From assembly GCF_001949145.1 (NCBI RefSeq), contig NW_019091635.1:257565-315270 (forward strand): a stretch of DNA of 57,706 nt. The letters are read 5' to 3'. Below, piece after piece: positions 49,243 to 57,706 of the stretch (the stretch's first letter is position 1; the number at the start of each line of letters is the position of its first letter). Below the pieces are notes generated by a model, which worked only from the letters and a program-made list of their open reading frames with translations, ran no database searches and was not told the DNA's origin. The translations under genes and the position numbers were made by a program. This DNA is from Acanthaster planci. Lineage: Eukaryota; Echinodermata; Asteroidea; Valvatida; Acanthasteridae.

Positions 49243-51897
49243 GTACATGTATTATGCCTCTGATTTAAATTTAACAAACTTCCGGTAATCACCCTTGTAG
49301 TAATTCTTGAAATTACTAAGATAATTATTGTAAAACATCAATGATGAACAACAGGAAATAAAACGGTACCAGTACCAACCTACCAGAAACCAATAAGTGA
49401 AGTCCAATGAATTTGTTTTGTGTTATACTTATCGGTATGACTATCGAATAATAATTCTCAGGTTGGATATTGGCCGGAACTTCTGCACAATATTCCACAG
49501 CACGACGAATAAATTTTCCCCTTTGCTACGTGTTAAAAATCCCTTACTGACGCCATGCCACCCCTAAGAATTCTTAATTTTTTAAATAATGCCGTATTTT
49601 ACATTTAGGTTCAACAATAAAGCACAACAGTACAGAATTAACGCTCCGCTCTAATTTTGCAAAACCGTACACATGTACAGGGTAACCGACGTAAAACACC
49701 AGTTCAAAAGATTATTTCAGCCAGAGCCCAACCATATACATATACAGTGTAAAATATTCAAATTCAAACGATTAAGAAATTCAGCTAGGGACAAAAGAGT
49801 CTTCTTCGCGAATCGATCAGATCTCGGTAGCCATAGTAAGCTGAACGCAAGACCATGTGAGCGCCCTCTCTCCTTTAGTGTCCAAAGATTAAGTCAGACG
49901 TACCAACGCTCACTTCCTACGTACATAATATGATCATTAACACAATAGTCCGCCGACACAGCCAACCCACTCCGTACAGTCCACTGTCTAGGAATTATCT
50001 CCTCTCAATACCCGGAGGCACGTACGGCCTTTTGTTTAGGGGTTTTCACTTCCTACTCCTTGATTACCTTAGGGTCTCCTAGTGGGCCATTCAGTATTTT
50101 TTTCATGACATCACACCACCTATGACTCACCACTATTTTGTATCATCCTATTTCATAAGAAAGGTCAAGTTGTGCCGAAAGTCTTCACCCCATGCTATTC
50201 CTTATTCATATTTTATCCCATACACAAGGTCATCTTGTACTACCCTTTCCGACCCTATGCTATACCTATTCGTCCCTAGGCCATCCTGTGCCATACATTT
50301 TATCCTACACCTCATTCCTATTCATATTTTTATAATCACAATTATTTTGCTCATGGCTATTGGTGTGACCTTTTGCTATTTCTAGGCCAAAGGTAGGTCT
50401 CCGTCCAAATACAAAGAAAATCAGTCAGAGAAGAAATTCTTAAGACACCATGGTCTTTCAATCAGCGCAATAACTTCACTTGCCACAATACACAGTAAAT
50501 GGTACCTTCCTGTATTTTTTAAATGCCACCACAGACCCTCCTAAAATTACCTACACCCCTGTGTACAATGGAATATTCCCGTTCCTCAAATTATGCAAAC
50601 TAGGGTCACGTGGGACGGAATCCGGCCTTCTGATTGTTCGAGAGGCCGCCAAAATTACGTAATATCTACTGGTTAGACGGGCATCACTACTTATCCACTA
50701 TCGTGACCTTGCATGAAACCACATCAATGACTTCCTAGTTAAGTATTGTACCCTAAAAATATGCAAATTTCAAACATACTTTCTAGGAAGCTCCGGTCGG
50801 CACAAACGCTTGTATCTCTACCAGTGTATTCAAAGCGACATCAACCTAATAAATCTCTCTAGGCTGGTCGCAAAAAAGTACTCAAATACATCAGCGAAGA
50901 CCGCTTGTCCATGAAGCTGTATAAAAATCAAACATTAAGAAAATTGTGGGAAGTGGCCATGTTGATGCCGATAACAAATCCAATCCACTCCTTTCTATAA
51001 AAAAAAAATAATTCACGGCAGCAATCTTCTGGAAATATTCCTGAAAAACCCCCGTTTTAATAGCAAAAGGATAAAATTGACCGATTATTCCTTGAATCTT
51101 GATTGCACAGACGGTTTCCCTTATTTTCTCAGCCATAGAAACACTTCTCTCAACTTTGGAAAACAGTCCCCAAAAAACTTGAAATTCATGGTGGCGGCAG
51201 TACTCCACTCCACCAAACTTAAGATGTAGAGGCGACATGTATGATTAGGCCCCTTCCATATACACCTCCTGGCCCGCACCTTCCTGCGCTGCGCCTGCCT
51301 GTAGCTGTACGCTGCGCTGGTATGTGTTAGTTTATTTTTGTTAAAATTAATTTTGGCCTTTTGGCCGCCCATAAACAAAGACTGCTTATCTTATGGCTTT
51401 TCTTTCACTGCACTGCCCGCGCATCCATCGTGCACACAGCACTGCTGGACAGCATGCAGCCCATCACAACGCTGCACGCTCTGTCCACATGACCCCCTGA
51501 CATTACTCACCGGGGGACTCCCTACATTGACTATTTTTTTTTAAACTAAGCTAAGTCGCACTTTCGTTACAACACTAACGCTCAAAGCCTGTACATATAG
51601 TAAGGTAGCCCCACTAGAGTGGCACGGACTCTCGCTACCGCTCAGTCCTTAGCCACACATCCGTATATGCAATTTGCGTGTCGGCGTAGTCAAAAAGTTC
51701 AGTGCACCCTCTTATAATCGTAGCCGCAATTTTTTGGCACACAGAGATGATCCTTAGCCTCTACGCTTTCTTAGTGCCATTTGTTGAATGCTTTCACTCA
51801 CGTTGTTCTCGTATTTTCCAGTCTTTTGCCTTCACCCATTCAATCTCACGGGCTCGCTCTCACAGTCGCCATCTTTAAAATAAGTTCGTTGAACACT
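49243..51897. other. No gene recognised
   Basis: AT-rich intergenic sequence. ORFs up to 115 codons (50891-51238, minus) match no known domain. No array or long inverted repeat was noticed. Confidence 0.5.
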
Positions 51898-52545
51898 ACG
51901 TCACTTGACCCCCCCATCGTGTCGACGGCTGTTCCATGTCAAGACAACTAATACGCGGACTGAGCGATAAGGGTGCACCCTGGTAATTAGGCCCTAAATA
52001 TGTCCGCCGAGCTCATTAATAAAAGTTATAGACTAAAAATATTCTATATTAGAGGGTCCTGAGAGCCATGGAACTGAGGAATTCAAGAAATATGAGACTG
52101 GACCTCTGGGCTGGACTCAGGGCTTCCAATTCTGAGCAATTTGGATGCGATCGAGTTTAAAAGTGGCACTATTTAAGCCATTTTGCTGAGGGAGCGTTTT
52201 TCAAAATGGCTACTTTTCTGGACAGGGACATTTTTATGCATTTTAGGGGTGGTCTGCTTCTGGTGAAAATTTCTCAAAAATTCATTGGTCAACCCCCCGA
52301 AAGTTGTGTGAAGGACATGTGGAACATCATTTTTCTGTGCAGCCTGAACACCTGTAAGAGTTGTGAGTATTTTAAAAATATTTGTGAAGTATGGGGATTT
52401 ATCACTGCTGTCTATGGGAATTTATTTGTAGTGGTGCACCCATAAGATACTACATGTGACCAATGGACTCTTCCAAACTTGGGCAGCAGTTTAGATATGT
52501 CTTGACATGGAACAACCGTCGAGACGATGAGGGGTCATGTGACAT
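51898..52545. mobile_element. Foldback element, about 650 bp, 48-bp inverted ends
   Basis: 51898-51948 and 52497-52545 are inverted copies sharing GTTCCATGTCAAGACA, TCGACGG and GTCAC-TTGACC words with about 85 per cent identity by eye. The interior has a 79-codon ORF at 52206-52445 without a known match. It ends where the gypsy remnant begins, so it may mark that element's truncation. Confidence 0.65.
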
Positions 52546-52599
52546 AGGGGTGAATTCCACCAAATGGTTGTATTTCTGATTGTTGCTGGGGAAATGTTC

Positions 52600-54085
52600 C
52601 AAATACTCATGCCGGCCGGGAATGTGTTCGCCCTGGGGCCATGGAGGGTTGCCAGGAAGGCTGGGGACACCAGGGAGTTTTCCGGGCTTGTTCACTTCTG
52701 CGAGGGCGCGTTTACTGGTCGAGAATGGCAGCAGATGTACGAGCTCATATACGGAAATACGAGCGCTTTGTTGAAGCAAAGCTGTCAGAACCCACTCCAA
52801 AGTAGGCTGGCTTTCAGGCCATTGGAAGTTCTGGCCATCGGATTTCGTTAAAAACGACCGGGGCCGTGGGGGATGAAGACATTCTCGTAATGACTGATGT
52901 GTACGCGAAGTACGTGCAGGCAGTTCAGTGTTGGGACCAAAGTGCCGAGACTCTAGCCAGGGTGCTTAGGGACAGCTGGTTTACAAGATTTGGCTTCCGA
53001 ACAGAATCACAGCGAACTGGCAGGAATTTTGAAGGAGTCCTGGTACTGGTACGCGAATTATGGGCCTTGTACGGTATAAAAAGGTCGCGCACTACACCGT
53101 ATCATCCAGAAGGAAATGCGCAGGCAGAAAGATTCAATAGAACGCTGTTCGGTTTGTTCAAATCATTCAGTTAAAGTGAACGCAAACGTTAGCCTGACTT
53201 CTTGTCACATCTTGTATTCGTGTACAGTTCTACTCATTGCACAGCCGGTGTGGCTCCATACACTTTGGGCCGTAGTGATTGTAACTGGGGACAAGACTTT
53301 GTCCAGGAGCAGTCTGAACTGCTCGAAGTACGGAAAAGAGCTCTTCAGAACGAAACTATGCACTATGGTAAGGTTAATGCTGTACCCTTACCTGTTGATT
53401 CACAGGTATCGTTGAAAAAGTGCACTTTTAGGGGTCAACACAAATTGAAAGATGCCTACGATAGAGCACCGTATGTTGTAACATGGACAAATGCACATGA
53501 TGACGTGCATCGCATCCGTCCATTGGATGGCGGACCCGAAAAGACAGTAAACCGTAAATACTTGCGTTTAGATCCGCTTGCTGAGTCGGAGTCAGGTAGT
53601 GGCTCAGAGCTAAGCGATGAGTCTGAATTTGATGTGATTTGTAACCAAGACCGCACCGAGTCACATGACCTTTGAGCAGGGCGTAAACAATGATAAAGTA
53701 GGGAGCCCCTTCGGGCCTGAGAGATCGGATGAATCCAGCACTTCCACAAAGGAGGTCACACAGACGAAATAAGCGGGATTCACTCCAACCCACACAGGCT
53801 GTCCCGCTCCGATTTAAAGTAGCCTCCTTAATTAGGGGACTGCAGCATGTGGTTGCATGGGACTCGGGTGTGCTCTTGGAAGAGACTTAGGGTATCCAGT
53901 CTTCCTCCTGTGAGCCAGACTGACCTCTTCACCTCACTCTTCTTTGGGGACTTGGGTGGTTGGTCATTATGTTTATACATTTACATGTACCCGTATGGTT
54001 GTACAATAGCCTGTAAATAAGTGATTCCAGTAATACTTTGTATTGAAAGATTTTGCTGAGTTTCAGACTATTTCTGCCAATTAAG
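52600..54085 (+). mobile_element. Ty3/gypsy retrotransposon remnant: integrase, possible 3' LTR
   Basis: At 52690-52800 one frame reads LLRGRVYWSRMAADVRAHIR, the zinc-binding part of gypsy integrases, though its cysteines are lost. PLEVLAI follows near 52820, then the core MTDVYAKYVQAV and TTPYHPEGNAQAERFNRTL at 52866-53174. The second catalytic aspartate region is garbled by an indel. The C-terminal part (53202-53675) includes APYVVTW and a serine- and acid-rich tail. Frames change at least twice, so it is dead. A purine run and TGCAGCATG at about 53834-53845, with TTCTGCCA near 54085, may bound a 3' LTR; no 5' LTR was found. RT, RNase H, protease and gag are absent. Confidence 0.8.
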
Positions 54086-54164
54086 AATACACATATTGAT
54101 TATTTGAATTGAACATAGTTGGAGAGGAAGAGGCATCCTCTAGCACCACATGTACCGAACATGG

Positions 54165-54660
54165 GATTCGTGTTATTTGGTCACAGTTTTGTGAAGCGTT
54201 TATCTGGTAGGCGTAAAGCCATAGTGAATATAGATTAGAGAGGGGAACAGTACCAATTTCTTGCTTTGGAGAGGGAGGCCTGACCCTTAGTCGTATTAAT
54301 GCCTTCTCGTTATTGCCAAATGATTGCCCGAGAAGAGCCCTCCATTTTGGTAATTGACCTAGGGACTATATGATTTATGTACAGTGGGTGTGACTCCAAG
54401 GTCTGTATGCGACTTGCTTTGTACCTTCGTCCGGATTTGACCAAGTTTGATATTAGACCTTGCGTAGTGGTGTTTCTGCCAGTTTTGCCACGTACCGGGA
54501 ATATGAAGAAGCCTTCAACAAGCTGTTTGAGGCGGAAACTCTAAAGGAGGACCGTTGGTGGGTCTGGCACCACCGCGGCCTAAAGCATCCGAGGTTTAAT
54601 GTGGACGGGGTGCACTTGAATCAACAGGGGATGACCCAGTATCAGATAACTCTCAGATAA
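54165..54660 (+). pseudogene. Decayed SGNH-hydrolase ORF
   Basis: LFGHSFVKRLSGRRKA near 54173 fits block I of SGNH (GDSL-type) hydrolases, with the serine in GHSF. DGVHLNQQGM near 54603 fits block V, with the DxxH pair. Between them LVIDLG near 54350 looks like the block III region, but a one-base change there breaks the GTND-like word, and several stops follow. The last part (54460-54660) is open and ends in QITLR. SGNH domains occur in multi-copy invertebrate genes and in ORF1 of some CR1-type LINEs. Whether this one belonged to the gypsy element just upstream is undecided. Confidence 0.6.
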
Positions 54661-55540
54661 CTTGTAAAATATTTTGAAAACAGGTGTTGGTAGATAAATA
54701 TCTCTGATGTATTCTACTGAATAAGAGAAAATGTTTGAAGCGTTAGGCTTTGTTAAATAAGTTGTTCACAGGAGCAATACAGATTTTATCTTGTTGAAGC
54801 AGTGTCCTTAACAGTTTCAATTGTAAATCAAGATGATCTCCAGGAGTAGATCAATTAAGTAGGGGGGTTTGTGGGGAAACGATTAACACGTATTATGATT
54901 TTGCTTGATTGTTCATAAATTGGAATAGTAGAGGGCGCTCGTTATTGACTGTTAAAGTCATCAAGCCTTTTGCAAGTTAAATTTGAATAAAGTCTGGTAC
55001 ACTAAGTTCTTTAAATTGACGTGAACATAACAATTGGGATTCTCCAACTGAAGCCACTGTTGCTTTACCTTGTTATACCCAGCAAGAAATGAGACCGAGG
55101 GGTACCCCCCCAACATGTCCAATCCCTATACATATTCTAGACTATTGTTACTTAACACATCCCCCCAAGATGTCTGAAAGGAATTCCCCAGATTCCTGCG
55201 AGACGATGACCAACACAAAGCAGGGGGGGTTCTCTCCGTCTCATACCTTGCTGCATATGTACCTTGTGATTAGGGGAAGCTTTTCCTTAGTTACGTAAGA
55301 GACGCCTTGCAACAATACACTGTTCTCAATGGATAAGAACGGCACAAAAGAACCAGTCCATTCCAGAGATTGTGGTCGCTATGCAAAAGCTTGCCCGAAT
55401 CATGAGGCATAGCAACAGTGTCTTTAGTCTGGGGAATTCAAATTCTTACGTTTCTATGTAATCAGATAACACAGATACTGCAGAATGGAGATCATAAGCG
55501 CGGAATTTTGTGGTAAGCAGCGCCCATTGGGCCCTGGCAA
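54661..55540. other. No gene recognised
   Basis: Contains AATAAAG near 54988 and a purine-rich AGTAGGGGGGTTTGTGGGGA run near 54855 that could be a polypurine tract. No matching second LTR was found in the window. Confidence 0.4.
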
Positions 55541-56057
55541 CACTTTATGAACGTATGTAATGTTAATAATTTAAAGCTAAATAACACGTTGTGGTGTTTA
55601 TTTTTTAAACAAATGCGTGTGGTTGATATGTTAATAAGTTTAGTCACAATGACACAATCAGTAGGTGTTAATAACAAAACACAGGAACACGTTTATCGAC
55701 TGGTAATACTTTCTGATGACCGAAACACGTTTATTTTCAAATAGGCGTTTAACTTTAAACAGCTACATGTTTCTAACCGTTTATAGACGCGCTTATAATG
55801 GGCGTTGGTCACAGTTTTTATATGACTGGATGTCACAAAATGATTCTTAAGGTAATTATTTCAATGATTTCGTCGCAGTTTGCATCAGGAAGAAGAAACC
55901 GGATTCTCTGTTTCGATGCATCGCTCCATTTGGCTTCTTGGGACAAGTTTGATCGAAGACAGTAGTTAACCACATAATTCTACAAACTCTGATTGAACTC
56001 ACGCTAGTCGACGATTGATGAACTAGTCTAGCAAACTATTCGCGACCAGCCTATGAA

Positions 56058-56084
56058 GGTTGGTCGCATCGTTAGTCGCCATAA
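56058..56084. repeat. Short inverted repeat
   Basis: GCGACCA, twelve bases, TGGTCGC, in the flank of copy C. No assigned role. Confidence 0.5.
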
Positions 56085-57028
56085 ACAGTTTTTAATAGCG
56101 CAGCGCAGAGAGGACCAGTTAAGAAAAATGCCGCAAAACAGTATGTCACTAGTAAACTACCATGTTCACTTTTAGTTTCTCTATTTTGGGCTTCCTACGG
56201 CCACCTTTTCTCCCCTCCGGCCTCATGACCTGACAATGGTTGACTAGGGTCGTTCACACTTTAACTTCATCGCACATGCGCTAGGTACGTCACGAACCAA
56301 CCACTAGTTAACAAGTGGTGCATGATCAAACTTGCCCCTGGTAAAAGGTGGATTGATGTAGATAAAAATGTGGCGCGGTTGCATTGATTATCAGTTACTT
56401 TAAAAAGTATGGCACAGAATGATGACAGGGCGTGAACTGAATATACACCATGCAGAAATTGGGTCCCATAAATAATGCCCAAGTCAGCATTTCGAACATG
56501 AACAAAAGGAGGGCTAATTTTTCTTTGTATCTAAAGTGAAGTATCTGAAGTGCTAAAATCGTTATTTTAAAAAAACTCCTCAATACTTCCCAAGAAATCA
56601 AAACAAACAACAAACTACATGAAAACTACAAAATTGGGAAAATCATTATCACTTTTAAAATGATAATTGCATCCACCTGTGACTTGATAAAGAGGTACTT
56701 AAATTCTGCACAGGAGAAAAATGTTGACTGGCTCACTCTTCCCATGTCTAAAACGCATGGCTTGTTTGTCATCCAATCCCTCGATGCAATGAATAAGTGA
56801 ACATTTTAGACCCTTTCAGGTTTCATGAAACAGTGACCACCCATACCTTAAACAAAATATCTTTAAAATGTTCATCTAAATAAAAGTCCATTGACAGGCA
56901 AAATGCCACTGGAATACAGTGAAAGCAGAGTTCTTGTTGCCTAGACGTTTCACATGATGGATAATTAGCGTTATTAGCTCCATGTTTCAGCATGGTCTGG
57001 TATTGGCTCGAGACCTATCAGATAGTCG

Positions 57029-57107
57029 ACAACAACAACAACAACCAACTACCAACAACCAACAACAACAACAACAACCAGCAACAACAACCAACAAAAA
57101 CACCCCT
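57029..57107 (+). repeat. (CAA)n-rich microsatellite
   Basis: About 75 bases of CAA units broken by CCAACTACC-like variants. It sits in the 3' flank of methyltransferase copy C, close to where copy A carries its (CAAA)n run. Confidence 0.93.
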
Positions 57108-57193
57108 CATAAAAAGGAAAGGTGCAATCATAGCTAAATACAGCTCTATGGGTTAAATTGAATACTGCTGAAAGGCCGGCATTAAAGCGCCCA

Positions 57194-57363
57194 TTACTTA
57201 CGCACGTGTATGACCATGGACTTGAATGGCGGTTGGATGTATCCCCGCTGTGAAGATTCATCTTGGAAGCGAGAGAGAGCCCATTGCCATATGTCATCAA
57301 GGACCACCTCGTGCTCGGCCAACGGTATCAAAGGTAAGTCACCCATAGTTGTCCTCAGAAGCA
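57194..57363 (-). CDS. JHAMT-like methyltransferase copy C, last exon (gene continues off the window)
   Basis: 170 bases, open throughout, after a weak acceptor (TTTCTCCGAAG). It encodes LLRTTMGDLPLIPLAEHEVV, LDDIWQWALSRFQDESSQRG and YIQPPFKSMVIHVRK with stop. Length and phase equal copy B exon 4; residues differ at about 40 per cent of sites, so the copies are well separated. The frame is intact, which suggests a working gene, but exons 1-3 lie beyond 57706. Confidence 0.85.
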
Positions 57364-57629
57364 CTTCGGAGAAAGAAACACAAATTCTTATGGTAAAAGT
57401 TGTGTTGCAGCAATAACTGACATATGCAAACGGGTCTCCTCGGTATAATCTCCCTAGAGGAGAATCTAGGAAGAATAAGGACCTGACGACGACTGCCAAA
57501 TACACATACTGAGGGTATCTTTGGGCAGGGAACCAGACTATGAAAACGTCTACCTTGCAGGCACGGTTCTAAAGCCATTTGCGGGGGCTAGTCCTTTCGT
57601 ACGTCACCTTTTATGTTTTTGGCTACGGC

Positions 57630-57706
57630 TCTGTAAGTTTTTGTGCACTTTTTTGGGGGGGGGGGACCGGACGGGGCGGGGTTAGAGGCCCCAAACACCC
57701 CCCCCC
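57630..57706. repeat. G/C homopolymer-rich edge
   Basis: Runs of G (about 57655-57664) and C (57699-57706) at the window end; low complexity only. Confidence 0.8.

Larger units (their letters stand above)
55550..57193. repeat. 3' flank of methyltransferase copy C (segmental duplicate)
   Basis: Co-linear with 22980-23960: ACACGTTTATCGA (55688 against 23020), GACCGAAACAC, CATGGCTTGTTTGTCATCCA (56755 against 23418) and CAGATAGT (57018 against 23698). The order and spacing confirm that copies A and C descend from one unit. Confidence 0.82.

Overview
The window is eukaryotic genomic DNA from an invertebrate animal, most likely a marine deuterostome such as an amphioxus or a hemichordate. The basis is genes split by GT-AG introns, an FBXL4 gene, a juvenile-hormone-acid-methyltransferase-like (JHAMT-like) family in tandem, and a mixed load of Penelope-like, CR1/L2-like, Ty3/gypsy and MITE transposons. 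The species cannot be fixed from the sequence. Almost all host coding sequence lies on the minus strand in short exons, so the longest six-frame ORFs are mostly not genes.

Layout. 1-9.5 kb: the 5' two thirds of FBXL4 (minus strand), eight exons whose splice phases all agree; its introns hold MITE and Penelope remnants, and a tRNA-like foldback lies just beyond the last exon seen. 9.7-10.35 kb: Penelope-like 3' end with a GIY-YIG domain. 12.0-13.86 kb: CR1/L2-like LINE lacking its reverse transcriptase. 14.0-20.47 kb: degenerate 12-bp minisatellite array A. 20.5-25.25 kb: duplicated flank plus a methyltransferase pseudogene (copy A, exons 3 and 4 only). 25.38-28.96 kb: array B, then a short flank copy. 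30.19-33.56 kb: array C, interrupted by a hAT-type MITE with a perfect 8-bp target duplication. 34.2-42.6 kb: third, longer copy of the flank, with a Penelope fragment. 42.6-46.39 kb: apparently intact four-exon methyltransferase gene (copy B, 266 residues). 46.4-55.4 kb: intergenic DNA with a MITE, a decayed zinc-finger/helical ORF, a foldback element, a Ty3/gypsy integrase remnant and a decayed SGNH-hydrolase ORF. 55.5-57.4 kb: 3' flank and last exon of methyltransferase copy C.

Two things organise the window. First, a tandem segmental duplication carries a methyltransferase gene with its 3' flank; three copies point the same way, one broken, one intact and one cut by the window edge. Second, about 13 kb of ACYGTCCACCCA-like 12-mers form three arrays, each followed by the same flank sequence. 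The arrays carry recurring G-strand islands of about 100 bp whose complement also occurs among the C-strand repeats, so array transcripts could form hairpins. Array B begins 130 bp upstream of pseudogene exon 3, where exons 1 and 2 should lie.

All exon calls come from reading the sequence against remembered families (FBXL4, JHAMT-like methyltransferases, CR1/L2, Penelope, gypsy integrase); no search was run.
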